Source of the DNA: Micrococcus terreus
GTDB taxonomy: Bacteria; Actinomycetota; Actinomycetes; Actinomycetales; Micrococcaceae
Direction of reading: 5' to 3'
DNA length: 64,000 nucleotides
NCBI RefSeq assembly: GCF_900116905.1
Contig: NZ_FPCG01000007.1
Location: forward strand, 62,001-126,000
Shown here one piece after another: positions 53,781-62,817 of the stretch. Position 1 is the first letter of the stretch. Each line of letters opens with the position of its first letter. The translations under genes and the position numbers were made by a program. Below the pieces are notes generated by a model. That model saw nothing but the letters and a program-made list of their open reading frames with translations. It was not told where the DNA came from and did not search any database.

Positions 53781-55322
53781 TCAGGCGTCCATCTTGGCGG
53801 CGGCGTCTTCCTGCTTGCCGAAGACCGGGTTGTGGACCTCGCCGAGGTTGATGTGCACGGCCTGCTGATCGGTGTAGAAGTCGATCGAGCGGTAGCCGCC
53901 CTCGTGGCCCAGGCCGGAGGCCTTCACGCCGCCGAACGGAGTGCGCAGGTCACGCACGTTGTTGGAGTTCAGCCACACCATGCCGGCCTCCACGTCCTGG
54001 GCGAAGTTGTGCGCACGCTTGAGGTCGTTGGTCCAGATGTAGGCGGCCAGGCCGTACTTGGTGTTGTTGGCCAGCTCCAGGGCCTCCTCGTCCGTGTCGA
54101 ACGGGGTGATGGCCACGACCGGACCGAAGATCTCCTCCTGGAAGATTCGGGCGTCCGGGGAGACGTCGGCGAAGACGGTCGGCTGGACGAAGTTGCCCTC
54201 CGGGAACTCCTCCGGACGGCCGCCGCCGGCGGTCAGACGAGCCTCGGACTTGCCGATCTCCACGTAGGACATGACCTTCTCGAAGTGCTCCGGGTGCACC
54301 AGGGCGCCCACCTCGGTGGTCTCGTCCTGCGGCAGGCCCATCTTCACGCGCTTGGCCTGAGCGGAGTAGCGCTCCACGAACTCGTCGTAGATGTCCCGCT
54401 GGACCAGGATGCGCGAGCCGGCGGTGCAGCGCTCGCCGTTGAGGGAGAAGACGCCGAAGATGGTGGCGTCGATGGCGGCGTCCAGGTCGGCATCGGCGAA
54501 GACCACGGCCGGGGACTTGCCGCCCAGCTCCATGGACAGGCCCTTCAGGTACGGGGCGGCGTTGCCGAAGATGATCTGGCCGGTGCGGGACTCACCGGTG
54601 AAGGAGATCAGCGGGACGTCCGGGTGCTTGACCAGGGAGTCCCCGGCGAAGCCCTCCTCGCCGTAGCCGTGGACGATGTTGAACACGCCCTTCGGCAGCC
54701 CGGCCTCCTCGAAGATCTCCGGCCACAGTGAGGCCGAGAGCGGGGTGAACTCGGCCGGCTTGAGCACGACGGTGTTGCCGGTGGCCAGGGCCGGGCCCAG
54801 CTTCCAGGACTCCAGCATGAACGGGGTGTTCCACGGGGTGATGAGCCCGGCCACGCCGATCGGCTTGCGGTTGACGTAGTTGGCCTGGCGACCCGGAACC
54901 TTGAAGGCGTCGTCATGCTGGGCGACGATCAGGTCCGCGAAGAAGCGGAAGTTCTCGGCGGCGCGGCGGGCCTGGCCCAGGGCCTGCTTGATCGGCAGGC
55001 CGGTGTCGAAGCACTCCATCTCGGCCAGGTCGTCACCGCGGGACTCCACGATGTCGGCGATCTTGTGCAGGATGCGGGAGCGCTCGCGCGGCAGCATCTT
55101 CGGCCACGGGCCGTTCTCGAAGGCGTCCTTGGCGGCGGCCACAGCGGCGTCGATGTCCGCGACCTTGCCGGAGGCGGCCTGGATGTAGGCCTCGTTGGTG
55201 ACGGGGTTCAGGACGTCGAAGGTGTCGCCGTCGATCGAGTCGACGTGCTCACCGTTGATGTAGTGCTGGATCTTCTCCGGCAGGTTCTTGGGACGGAAGC
55301 TCTCGGTCTTCTGCTCGCTCAC
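53781..55322 (-). CDS. hpaE: 5-Carboxymethyl-2-hydroxymuconate semialdehyde dehydrogenase
   Basis: 513 residues from a GTG at 55322, with AAAGGA upstream. Aldehyde dehydrogenase superfamily. The glutamate is in SMELGGKSPAVVF (near residue 266) and the catalytic cysteine in LNGERCTAGSRI (near residue 300). It oxidises the ring-cleavage semialdehyde to 5-carboxymethyl-2-hydroxymuconate using NAD. Its place between the GntR regulator and hpaD makes the substrate assignment strong. Confidence 0.92.
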   Translation of the reverse strand: MSEQKTESFRPKNLPEKIQHYINGEHVDSIDGDTFDVLNPVTNEAYIQAASGKVADIDAAVAAAKDAFENGPWPKMLPRERSRILHKIADIVESRGDDLAEMECFDTGLPIKQALGQARRAAENFRFFADLIVAQHDDAFKVPGRQANYVNRKPIGVAGLITPWNTPFMLESWKLGPALATGNTVVLKPAEFTPLSASLWPEIFEEAGLPKGVFNIVHGYGEEGFAGDSLVKHPDVPLISFTGESRTGQIIFGNAAPYLKGLSMELGGKSPAVVFADADLDAAIDATIFGVFSLNGERCTAGSRILVQRDIYDEFVERYSAQAKRVKMGLPQDETTEVGALVHPEHFEKVMSYVEIGKSEARLTAGGGRPEEFPEGNFVQPTVFADVSPDARIFQEEIFGPVVAITPFDTDEEALELANNTKYGLAAYIWTNDLKRAHNFAQDVEAGMVWLNSNNVRDLRTPFGGVKASGLGHEGGYRSIDFYTDQQAVHINLGEVHNPVFGKQEDAAAKMDA

Positions 55323-55379
55323 AGTGTGTCCTTTCGGTGGAGGCTGGTCAGTACGGGTAGGTCAGGAAGGGTCAGTGGG

Positions 55380-56096
55380 TCAGTGTCCGGTGCCGGAGGC
55401 GTGCTCCGGTCCGGACTCCACGGAGTCGATGTAGGCGGTCAGGGTATTGGCGCGGTGCTGGCGAGCCGCAGACTCGATCACCTCGAAGGGGGCGCGGTCC
55501 CGGATCAGCTCGAGCAAGTGATCGTGCTCGTCCACCGAGGCCGCGGCCCGTCCGGGGACGTAGGCGAAGGTGGAGGAGCGCAGGGCGGCCAGGCGGTTCC
55601 AGCCTCGGTGCACCAGGTCCAGCACATGCGGGTTCTGATGGTGTTCGAACAGCACCGAGTGGAACTGCTTGTTCAACGCGGTGAACTCCACCGGATCGAA
55701 GTCCTCGAGCAGCTCACGCATGCGCTCGTTGATCTGCCGGGCCCGTTCCAGGTCCTCGGCGGTGACCAGCGGGGCGCACTGGGCGGTGGAGAAGCCCTCC
55801 ACCAGGGCGAGGGTCTCCATGGTGTGCAGGTACTCGATGGGGTCGATCCCCACCACGGTGGCCCCCACGTTGCGTTCGTACGCCACCAGGTTGTCCTGCT
55901 GGAGCCGGCGCACGGCCTCGCGCACCGGGACCACGGACATCCCCAGCTCCTCGGCCAGCTGGGCCAGCACCAGGCGACTGCCCGGGGCGAAACGGCCCTG
56001 CTGGATGCCGCTGAGGATGGTCTGGTAGGCCAGATCCGCCTTGGAGGTGACCGGGCCCACCTCCTCCGCCCGCCGGTCCTGCTGGGTCATGGTCAT
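55380..56096 (-). CDS. GntR-family (FadR/FCD type) regulator of the hpa cluster
   Basis: 238 residues from the ATG at 56096 (a second ATG lies two codons in). A winged helix-turn-helix at about residues 15-80 (LAYQTILSGIQQGRFAPGSRLVLAQLAEELGMSVVPVREAVRRLQQDNLV) precedes an FCD effector domain with the metal-site residues spread over LNKQFHSVLFEHH and DEHDHLLELI. It sits inside the cluster, 4 bases behind hpaG. A perfect palindrome of the FCD-GntR type lies in front of hpaG, so autoregulation of the operon is likely. Confidence 0.88.
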   Translation of the reverse strand: MTMTQQDRRAEEVGPVTSKADLAYQTILSGIQQGRFAPGSRLVLAQLAEELGMSVVPVREAVRRLQQDNLVAYERNVGATVVGIDPIEYLHTMETLALVEGFSTAQCAPLVTAEDLERARQINERMRELLEDFDPVEFTALNKQFHSVLFEHHQNPHVLDLVHRGWNRLAALRSSTFAYVPGRAAASVDEHDHLLELIRDRAPFEVIESAARQHRANTLTAYIDSVESGPEHASGTGH

Positions 56097-56100
56097 GGGA

Positions 56101-57690
56101 TCAGGCCGTCCCCTGGCCGTCCTGCTGGGCCCGGTACTCGGCGTACTTGGCCTTCCACTCGGCGTTGGGCGGGAACAGCCCGTCCACCGGGTGCCCCTCG
56201 GCCACGCGGTCGTAGACCCAGGCGTCCTGCTGCTCCTGCTCGTAGGCGGCCTCGACCACCTCGTGCAGCAGGGCCGGGGGGACCACGACCACGCCGTCGT
56301 CGTCGCCGATGATGATGTCGCCGGGCTGGACGGTGGTGCCGCCGCAGGCGATGGTCCCGCCGACCTCCCAGGGCACGTGGCGACGGCCGAGGACCGCCGG
56401 GTGGGCACCGTTGGAGTAGACCTGGATCCCGACGCCGGCCACGGCCTCCGAGTCCCGGACGCCGCCGTCGGTGATGACCGCGTTGGCGCCGTTGACCTGG
56501 GCGCGCAGGGCCAGAACGTCCCCGAGGGTGCCGGTGCCCTTCTCCCCGCGGGCCTCCATGACCACCACGTCGTCCTGCTGGACGGAGTCCATGGCACGCT
56601 TCTGGGCGTTGAACCCGCCGCCGAAGGCCTTGAACAGGTCCTCACGGTTGGGCACGTAGCGCAGGGTCTTGGCGTAGCCGAGGATCCGGCGGCCCGGGTG
56701 GGTGGGGCGCACGCCGTCGATGGTCGCGTTGTTGATCCCCTGTTTGCGCAGCTGGGCGGTGATGGTGGCCACCGCGGTCTCGTTGATCTTGGCCTTGAGC
56801 TCCTCGGTCAGCAGGGAGCGGTCCGCCACCGGAGCCGAGGGGACGTAATGGTCACTGACCTGCTCAGGTGCGGGGCCGTCGTCGTTGGCCTTCTCCGGAG
56901 CGGCCGACAGGCCAGCGGCCTCACGCGAGCCCCAGGCCTCCTCGCGCTGGGTGTCGTCCACCTGCGGCTGGGCGCCATAGGGGGCCATCTCGTGCTCGCC
57001 GGCCACCACGCGGGTGACCAGTCGGCCGGTGCTGGGGGCGCCGGGAGCGGTGGGGGCGTCCACCTCCACCTCGACGACGTCGCCCGGCTGGGCCACGGAG
57101 GATCCGGCGGGGGTGCCGGTCAGGATGACATCGCCCTCTTCGAGGGTCATCAGCTGCGAGAGGTCGGCGACGAGCTGGCCGAAGGGGAAGACCAGGCCCT
57201 CGGTGGTGTCGTCCTGGACGAGCTCGCCGTTGACCCAGGTGCGCACGCGCAGGGCCTTCGGGTCCAGGCCCGCGGCCGGCAGCACGGCCGGGCCGAGCGG
57301 GGTGTAGCCGTCACCGGACTTGTTCTTCACGTTCGAGCCCTTGTCCGCGTGGCGGAGGTCGTACAGGCCCCAGTCATTGGCGGCGGTGATGCCGGAGACC
57401 TTGGACCAGCCCTCCTCCGGGGAGACCCGGCGGCAGGTCTCACCGATGATCAGGGCGATCTCGCCCTCGTAGGCCAGCAGCTCGGTGCCGGCGGGGCGCT
57501 CGATGGAGTCGCCGGTGTTGGCGATGGAGGTGCCGGCCTTGATGAAGTAGCCGGGGAACTTCGGCGAGCGGCCACGCTGCTCGATCCGGGAGGGGTAGTT
57601 CAGGTGGAGTGCCACGACCTTGCCGGGGCGACTGGCGCGCTCGGTGAAGTCGACGGGCTGGGGGACGATCTGCTCTGACGCGGAGGTCAT
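56101..57690 (-). CDS. hpaG: HpaG-type isomerase/decarboxylase fused to an RraA-like domain
   Basis: 529 residues from the ATG at 57690. The N-terminal half (to about 230) is an FAH-family domain with YEGEIALIIGE, NDWGLYDLRHAD and ILTGTPAG, as in the HpaG enzymes that decarboxylate and isomerise the C8 intermediate. After a linker (about 240-285), the C-terminal half is RraA-like (GRRILGYAKTLRYVP, GTLGDVLALRAQVNGANAVITDGGVRD), the fold of HMG/CHA aldolases and oxaloacetate decarboxylases. The linker carries a near copy of the dispersed motif (56878-56887). Two-domain HpaG proteins exist in enterobacteria as tandem FAH domains; here the second domain is of a different fold. Confidence 0.88.
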   Translation of the reverse strand: MTSASEQIVPQPVDFTERASRPGKVVALHLNYPSRIEQRGRSPKFPGYFIKAGTSIANTGDSIERPAGTELLAYEGEIALIIGETCRRVSPEEGWSKVSGITAANDWGLYDLRHADKGSNVKNKSGDGYTPLGPAVLPAAGLDPKALRVRTWVNGELVQDDTTEGLVFPFGQLVADLSQLMTLEEGDVILTGTPAGSSVAQPGDVVEVEVDAPTAPGAPSTGRLVTRVVAGEHEMAPYGAQPQVDDTQREEAWGSREAAGLSAAPEKANDDGPAPEQVSDHYVPSAPVADRSLLTEELKAKINETAVATITAQLRKQGINNATIDGVRPTHPGRRILGYAKTLRYVPNREDLFKAFGGGFNAQKRAMDSVQQDDVVVMEARGEKGTGTLGDVLALRAQVNGANAVITDGGVRDSEAVAGVGIQVYSNGAHPAVLGRRHVPWEVGGTIACGGTTVQPGDIIIGDDDGVVVVPPALLHEVVEAAYEQEQQDAWVYDRVAEGHPVDGLFPPNAEWKAKYAEYRAQQDGQGTA

Positions 57691-57754
57691 GTCTGGTGTG
57701 CCTGCTTCCCTGATGGCGGAGTGCGGACCTGCGGCTGTGACACCGCTCACCGAC

Positions 57755-57768
57755 GATCGTATACGATC
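57755..57768. promoter_or_regulatory. GntR-type operator palindrome upstream of hpaG
   Basis: GATCGTATACGATC, a perfect 14-base palindrome, 65 bases before the hpaG start. It fits the TNGTNNNACNA-like pattern known for FadR/VanR-type GntR proteins and is the natural target of the regulator at 55380-56096. Confidence 0.7.
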
Positions 57769-57812
57769 CTGACTCGCTCGCCTAGGGGTGTGGTGCAGGC
57801 AAGGTCAGAGCC

Positions 57813-58262
57813 TCAGTCGACATCGCCGTCGCGGTAGAGCCAGACCCCAGCCCGCTTCACGAACTGGGAGCGCTCCCGCTGCTGGCGGGTGCCGCCTGGG
57901 GTCTGGAAGTGGGCGGTGAAGGTGACGGAGCCGTCGTCGTGGAAGGGACCGCCGCCCTCCACCTGCTCGATGTCCAGACGGACCCAGTCCAGCGCCTCGT
58001 CCGGCCCCTGGCCGGGCGCGTCCAGGGCCAGCTCCCGCGGCCGGGTCTCCGGGGTCCAGGTGGCCAGCAGATACTGCTCCGCCTGGGCGAACGTGCCGTG
58101 CGAGGCGAGCGCGAAGGCGGTGTACCGCGAGCGCATCAGCGCCTCCGCGGTGGGAGCGGTCAGCTCCTGGGACTGAGCGAAGGTGCCGTGGAAGCGACCG
58201 CAGCACGAGCTGTAGACCTCACCGGTGCCGCAGGGACAACGCTCGTCCTGGGGTGCGCTCAT
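57813..58262 (-). CDS. YchJ-like protein with N-terminal SEC-C motif
   Basis: 149 residues from the ATG at 58262. The N-terminal CPCGTGEVYSSCCGRFH is a zinc-binding SEC-C motif. The remainder has the NTF2-like YchJ middle domain (LMRSRYTAFALA, TPETRPREL, VTFTAHF). Its start overlaps the stop of the upstream gene (ATGA), so they are co-translated. Function unknown; likely cytosolic. Confidence 0.88.
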   Translation of the reverse strand: MSAPQDERCPCGTGEVYSSCCGRFHGTFAQSQELTAPTAEALMRSRYTAFALASHGTFAQAEQYLLATWTPETRPRELALDAPGQGPDEALDWVRLDIEQVEGGGPFHDDGSVTFTAHFQTPGGTRQQRERSQFVKRAGVWLYRDGDVD

Positions 58263-58513
58263 GAGGAGGCCCCAGTGCCCTTCGCGGGCGGGACAGCGCT
58301 CAGCTGCGAGGTCTGGGTGTCCTGGGGCAGCTTCTCGGCCGAGATCCGGGCGACATCGCGCCCGTTGCCGGGACGGCGGATGCCGGCTGCGCGGTCCTCG
58401 CGGACGGAGCGGCTGATGGCCACCACGCCGGCCAGCACGGCCCCGGCCATCAGGGGCAGCAGGACGGAGAAACCGGTGGCACCGGTGGGGCGAGAGGAGT
58501 TCTTGGCTGACAT
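58259..58513 (-). CDS. Small single-pass membrane protein
   Basis: 84 residues with one hydrophobic segment (about 14-33, FSVLLPLMAGAVLAGVVAIS) and a basic, then polar tail. It overlaps the YchJ gene by 4 bases at its stop. No family recognised and no clear ribosome site; divergent from the pur operon. Confidence 0.6.
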   Translation of the reverse strand: MSAKNSSRPTGATGFSVLLPLMAGAVLAGVVAISRSVREDRAAGIRRPGNGRDVARISAEKLPQDTQTSQLSAVPPAKGTGASS

Positions 58514-58568
58514 GGACCCAGCCTAAGTGCCGCCGGCTCACAGGGCACGGGGTGTCCGGCGCCGCCGG

Positions 58569-58574
58569 TAGACT
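58569..58574 (+). promoter_or_regulatory. Candidate -10 element of the purSQL operon
   Basis: TAGACT about 160 bases before purS, in the only AT-containing patch of a GC-rich leader. Identical to the lysC candidate. Confidence 0.4.
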
Positions 58575-58734
58575 GGACGGGCAAGCTCGCGGAGCGTCCG
58601 AACAGACCGGGAACGGTGTGCGTTCGGCGTGAGACGGCACCGGGCACCGGATGCCCCTCCCCCCTCCTCCACGGGCTGCACACCACCCATACATCGGTCT
58701 GCCAGAGACTGTTCTTCCACACCAGGAGCGCTGG

Positions 58735-58983
58735 ATGCCCACGATCGTCGTCGACGTCATGCCCAAGCCCGAGATCCTTGACCCGCAGGGCAAGGCGATC
58801 GCCGGAGCACTGCCCCGACTCGGCTTCTCCGCCTTCTCCGGAGTGCGCCAGGGCAAGCGCTTCGAGCTCACCGTGGAGGGCGAGGTCACCGAGGACGTGC
58901 TGCGCCAGGCCCGGGAGGCCGCCGAGCAGATGCTCTCCAACCCCGTGATCGAGGACGTGGTGAACGTCGAGGTCCAGTCCTGA
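58735..58983 (+). CDS. purS: Phosphoribosylformylglycinamidine synthase subunit PurS
   Basis: 82 residues from the ATG at 58735, preceded by AGGAG at 58723; the frame extends upstream without coding character. [23 protein letters not shown] is diagnostic. PurS is the small structural subunit that joins PurQ to PurL in the fourth step of de novo purine synthesis. Its stop overlaps purQ by one base (TGATG). Confidence 0.96.
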   Translation: MPTIVVDVMPKPEILDPQGKAIAGALPRLGFSAFSGVRQGKRFELTVEGEVTEDVLRQAREAAEQMLSNPVIEDVVNVEVQS

Positions 58984-59813
58984 TGACCGCCCGTTCCGAC
59001 CTGCCCCTGATCGGGGACTACTCCTCGCCCGAAACCCCGCTGTCCGGTGCCCGCATCGGCGTGGTCACCTTCCCCGGCACCCTGGACGACCGTGACGCCG
59101 CCCGCGCTGTGCGCCTGGCCGGCGGTCAGCCCGTCTCCCTCTGGCATGCCGAGCCCGACGCCGCCGCTGCGCTGGGAGCGCTGGACGCCGTCGTGATCCC
59201 CGGTGGCTTCTCCTACGGCGACTACCTGCGCGCCGGGGCGATCGCCCGCTTCGCCCCCGTGATGGACGAGATCGTCCAGGCCGCCGGCGGCCGCGACGGC
59301 TCCTCCGGCTCCGGTGCAGGACTGCCCGTGCTGGGCATCTGCAACGGCTTCCAGATACTCACCGAGGCCCACCTGCTGCCCGGCTCGATGATCAAGAACG
59401 ACCACCTCAAGTTCCTCTGCCGCGACCAGGTGCTGCGCGTGGAGAACAACACCACCGCCTGGACCCGGGACTACGCCGCCGGCGAGGAGATCACCGTGGT
59501 GCTCAAGAACCAGGACGGCCAGTACGTGGCCGATGAGAAGACCCTGGACGAGCTCGAGGGCGAGGGCCGCGTGGTGTTCCGCTACGTGGGCTGGAACCCC
59601 AACGGCTCACGGCGGAACATCGCCGGGATCTCCAACGCAGCCGGCAACGTGGTCGGCCTGATGCCGCACCCCGAGCACGCCGTGGAGGCCGGATTCGGTC
59701 CCGACTCGGCCGAGGGCATGCGCCTGGGCACCGACGGGCTGGGCGTGTTCACCTCCGTGCTGGCAGGACTGGCCGGAGCAGAAGCAGGAGCGAACGCAGG
59801 AGTGAGCAAGTGA
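58983..59813 (+). CDS. purQ: Phosphoribosylformylglycinamidine synthase subunit PurQ
   Basis: 276 residues. Class I glutamine amidotransferase: nucleophile C120 in GICNGFQ, with His and Glu of the triad in MPHPEHAVE near 229-231. It supplies ammonia from glutamine to PurL. The N-terminus is about 20 residues longer than usual. It overlaps purS by one base and purL by four (GTGA), forming a tightly coupled operon. Confidence 0.96.
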   Translation: MTARSDLPLIGDYSSPETPLSGARIGVVTFPGTLDDRDAARAVRLAGGQPVSLWHAEPDAAAALGALDAVVIPGGFSYGDYLRAGAIARFAPVMDEIVQAAGGRDGSSGSGAGLPVLGICNGFQILTEAHLLPGSMIKNDHLKFLCRDQVLRVENNTTAWTRDYAAGEEITVVLKNQDGQYVADEKTLDELEGEGRVVFRYVGWNPNGSRRNIAGISNAAGNVVGLMPHPEHAVEAGFGPDSAEGMRLGTDGLGVFTSVLAGLAGAEAGANAGVSK

Positions 59814-62113
59814 GCGAGCAGTTCAACATCGACACCGTGGAGAACGCCGCCGCCACCCCGGATGTCGAGCTGCCCTGGGCCGAACTGGGCCTGAAGCAGA
59901 ACGAGTACGAGGAGATCCTGACGATCCTCGGCCGCCGCCCCACCGCGGCCGAGCTGGCCATGTACTCGGTCATGTGGTCCGAGCACTGCTCCTACAAGTC
60001 CACCAAGGTCCACCTGCGCCAGTTCGGGCAGAAGCTGACCGAGGAGATGAAGAAGGACATGCTCGTGGGCATCGGCGAGAACGCCGGCGTCACCGACCTC
60101 GGCGACGGCTGGGCCGTGACCTTCAAGATCGAGTCCCACAACTCCCCCTCCTTCGTGGAGCCCCACCAGGGCGCGGCCACCGGGATCGGCGGGATCGTCC
60201 GGGACATCATCTCCATGGGCGCCCGCCCCGTGGCCGTGATGGACCCGCTGCGCTTCGGGGCGATCGACCACCCCGACTCCCAGCGCGTGGTGCACGGCGT
60301 GGTCTCCGGGATCGGCTCCTACGGCAACTCCCTGGGCCTGCCGAACATCGGCGGCGAGACGATCTTCGACCCCGTGTACCAGGGCAACCCGCTGGTGAAC
60401 GCGCTGGCCGTGGGTGTGCTGCGCCATGAGGACCTGCGCCTGGCCAACGCCTCGGGTGTGGGCAACCGGATCGTGCTCTTCGGCGCACGCACCGGTGGGG
60501 ACGGGATCGGCGGTGCCTCCGTGCTGGCCTCCGAGTCCTTCGACGACACCAAGCCCTCCAAGCGTCCCGCCGTCCAGGTGGGTGACCCCTTCGCCGAGAA
60601 GGTGCTGATCGAGTGCTGCCTGGAGCTGTTCAAGAACTCCCTGGTGGAGGGCATCCAGGACCTGGGCGCCGCCGGCATCTCCTGCGCCACCTCCGAACTG
60701 GCCTCCAACGGCGAGGGCGGCATGCAGGTGGAGCTGACCGACGTGCTGCTGCGTGACCCCACCCTGACCCCGGGCGAGATCCTGATGTCCGAGTCCCAGG
60801 AGCGCATGATGGCCGTGGTCCGCCCGGACAACGTCGAGGCGTTCGAAGCGTTCATGGCCCACTGGGGCGTGGAGTACTCCTGGCTGGGCGAGGTCACCGA
60901 CACCAACCGGCTGATCATCACCTGGAAGGGCGAGGTGATCGTGGACGTGGACCCCAAGACCGTCGCCCACGACGGCCCCGTCTACGACCGCCCGTACCAT
61001 CGCCCCTCCTACCAGGACGCTCTGGTGGCCGATCGCTTCCGTGACTCTGCCGCGGGAGCCGACCTGCCGTCGTCGGGAGAGGACCTGCGCGCCGCGGTGC
61101 TGGAGCTGATGGCCGCACCCAATATGTGCGACAAGTCCTGGATCACCCGCCAGTACGACCGGTACGTGGGCGGCAACACCGCCCTGGCCGCACCGGACGA
61201 CGCCGGCGTGATCCGCGTGGACGAGGAGACCGGGATGGGCGTGGGCCTGGCCACCGACGCCAACGGCCGCTACGCCTACCTGGACCCCTACGCCGGCGCC
61301 CAGTTGGCCCTGGCCGAGTCCTACCGCAATGTGGCGACCACCGGCGCCGTGCCGATGGCCGTCTCCGACTGCCTGAACTACGGCTCGCCCGAGGACCCGG
61401 AGGTCATGTGGCAGCTGGCCGAGGGCATCCGCGGGCTCTCCGACGCCTGCATGGAGCTGGGCGTGCCCGTCACCGGCGGCAACGTCTCCCTGTACAACTC
61501 CACCGGGTCCACCGCCATCCACCCCACCCCGGTGGTGGCCACCCTGGGCCGATTCGACGATGTCTCCCGCCGCACCCCCTCCGGCTTCACCGCGGACGCG
61601 GACGGGCAGGCCGTCTACCTGATGGGTGTCACGCGTGATGAGCTGGACGGCTCTGAGTTCGCCCACCTGCGCGGGCACCTGGGGGGAGTTCCCCCGAAGG
61701 TGGACCTGGCCGCGGAGAAGCTGCTCGGCGACCTGCTGATCAACGCCTCCCGGGACGGGATGATCGACGCCGCGCATGACCTCTCCGAGGGCGGCCTGGC
61801 CGCGACCCTGTCCGAGATGGTGCTGCGCTTCGGCGTGGGCGCCCGGGTCTCGCTGGACGAGGTGCTCGAGCGGGACGGCGTGGACCTGTTCACGGCCCTG
61901 TTCTCCGAGTCCCAGGCCCGCGCCGTGGTGGCTGTGCCGCGCACCGAGGAGGTCCGGTTCAAGGACATGACCTCCGCGCGGAACTTCCCGGTGGCCCGGA
62001 TCGGCGTTGTGGACCGGGCGTCCGAGGCGCTCGACGTCCAGGGCGCGTTCAGCCTGCCGATCGCCGAGCTGCGTGAGGCATGGGAGTCGACCCTGCCGAC
62101 GCACTTCGGCTGA
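59810..62113 (+). CDS. purL: Phosphoribosylformylglycinamidine synthase subunit PurL
   Basis: 767 residues from the GTG at 59810, the size of the small PurL that works with PurS and Pur[16 protein letters not shown] near residue 47 and the two AIR-synthase-like ATP-binding halves ([18 protein letters not shown]) are clear. It converts FGAR to FGAM using ATP and ammonia from PurQ. A copy of the dispersed motif lies in a short non-conserved loop near residue 420 (61067-61077). Confidence 0.96.
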   Translation: MSEQFNIDTVENAAATPDVELPWAELGLKQNEYEEILTILGRRPTAAELAMYSVMWSEHCSYKSTKVHLRQFGQKLTEEMKKDMLVGIGENAGVTDLGDGWAVTFKIESHNSPSFVEPHQGAATGIGGIVRDIISMGARPVAVMDPLRFGAIDHPDSQRVVHGVVSGIGSYGNSLGLPNIGGETIFDPVYQGNPLVNALAVGVLRHEDLRLANASGVGNRIVLFGARTGGDGIGGASVLASESFDDTKPSKRPAVQVGDPFAEKVLIECCLELFKNSLVEGIQDLGAAGISCATSELASNGEGGMQVELTDVLLRDPTLTPGEILMSESQERMMAVVRPDNVEAFEAFMAHWGVEYSWLGEVTDTNRLIITWKGEVIVDVDPKTVAHDGPVYDRPYHRPSYQDALVADRFRDSAAGADLPSSGEDLRAAVLELMAAPNMCDKSWITRQYDRYVGGNTALAAPDDAGVIRVDEETGMGVGLATDANGRYAYLDPYAGAQLALAESYRNVATTGAVPMAVSDCLNYGSPEDPEVMWQLAEGIRGLSDACMELGVPVTGGNVSLYNSTGSTAIHPTPVVATLGRFDDVSRRTPSGFTADADGQAVYLMGVTRDELDGSEFAHLRGHLGGVPPKVDLAAEKLLGDLLINASRDGMIDAAHDLSEGGLAATLSEMVLRFGVGARVSLDEVLERDGVDLFTALFSESQARAVVAVPRTEEVRFKDMTSARNFPVARIGVVDRASEALDVQGAFSLPIAELREAWESTLPTHFG

Positions 62114-62143
62114 GTCCGGCCGCTCACCGACCCGTGGATCCGT

Positions 62144-62488
62144 TCAGTCCCTGCTGAGCGGCTCCACGGAGCGCACCGCGGACACCGGGACGGGCCCGCC
62201 GTACACGTGCGGGAACAGCTCGCTGTCCGGGTCCTGCGGGTCGCCCGGCTCCAGGAGCACCCGCAGCCCGTGCGCCGCCAGCTCGCCCTCGTCCAGGGTG
62301 AGCAGCACCAGCGGCTCGGTGACGTCCGCGTAGACGAATCCCAGCACGCTGCGCACCTGGTCCATGGTGGCGCTGCCGTGCAGGTATCCCACCTGGGCGA
62401 TGCTCGCCCCACGGGTGGAGCGGTCGTAGACGCCGGTCTGCTGGGCGGCCTCCCAGTCGGACTGTTCGGCGATGTGCAGCAGTGCCAT
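62144..62488 (-). CDS. DUF952 family protein
   Basis: 114 residues from the ATG at 62488. It has ALLHIAEQSDWEAAQQTGVYDRSTRG at the start and FVYADVTEPLVLLTLDEGEL in the middle, followed by LFPHVYGGPVPVSAV, the DUF952 pattern. Its start overlaps the stop of the truncated CoA-binding gene (TGATG), so it was originally the second gene of that operon and may now lack its promoter. Convergent with purL; the arms GCCGCTCA (62119-62126) and TGAGCGGC (62155-62162) could form a weak shared terminator. Confidence 0.85.
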   Translation of the reverse strand: MALLHIAEQSDWEAAQQTGVYDRSTRGASIAQVGYLHGSATMDQVRSVLGFVYADVTEPLVLLTLDEGELAAHGLRVLLEPGDPQDPDSELFPHVYGGPVPVSAVRSVEPLSRD

Positions 62489-62817
62489 CAGCGCCTCGCC
62501 TCGATCACGGGGCAGGTGTCCATCACCACGCCCAGCCCGGCGTCCCGGGCGCGTTGCGCGGCGGCCTCGTCCACCACGCCCACCTGCAGCCACACGGCCT
62601 TCGCCCCCACCTCGATCGCCTGATCGACGATCGCCCCCACCTTCTGGGAGTTCACGAAGCAGTCCACCACGTCGATCTCCCCGGGCACGTCCGCCAGCCT
62701 CCGGTAGCCGGTCTCCCCGTGCACCTCCTGAGCGCCCAGATTTACCGGGATGATCTCCATCCCCAGGGTGTCCCGCACGAACAGGGAGACGCCCACCGCG
62801 GCACGCCGCGGATTGGG
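62488..62817 (-). pseudogene. CoA-binding (YccU-like) protein truncated by an IS remnant
   Basis: The frame reads NPRRAAVGVSLFVRDTLGMEIIPVNLGAQEVHGE through to VVMDTCPVIEARR, a good CoA_binding/YccU match from just inside the first Rossmann strand onward. The first 20-30 residues with the GxSxxP region are missing, and the frame runs straight into the IS end at about 62818. No suitable start codon with a ribosome site remains. Translation from an internal GTG or ATG (for example at 62796) would lack the CoA pocket. Confidence 0.78.

Noticed and set aside
52413-54731. 772-codon plus-strand frame across hpaD and hpaE
   Set aside because: Composition is typical of the reverse frame of GC-rich genes, and both hpa genes are firm.
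5152-61077. Dispersed motif as a polar segregation (KOPS-like) signal
   Set aside because: The 11 exact copies are split 5:6 between strands, whereas such signals are strongly strand-biased; a genome-wide test would still be needed.
59582-62104. 840-codon open frame on the minus strand across purL
   Set aside because: It mirrors purL codon structure, is His/Gly/Val-rich repetitive sequence with no domain, and purL is certain on the other strand.
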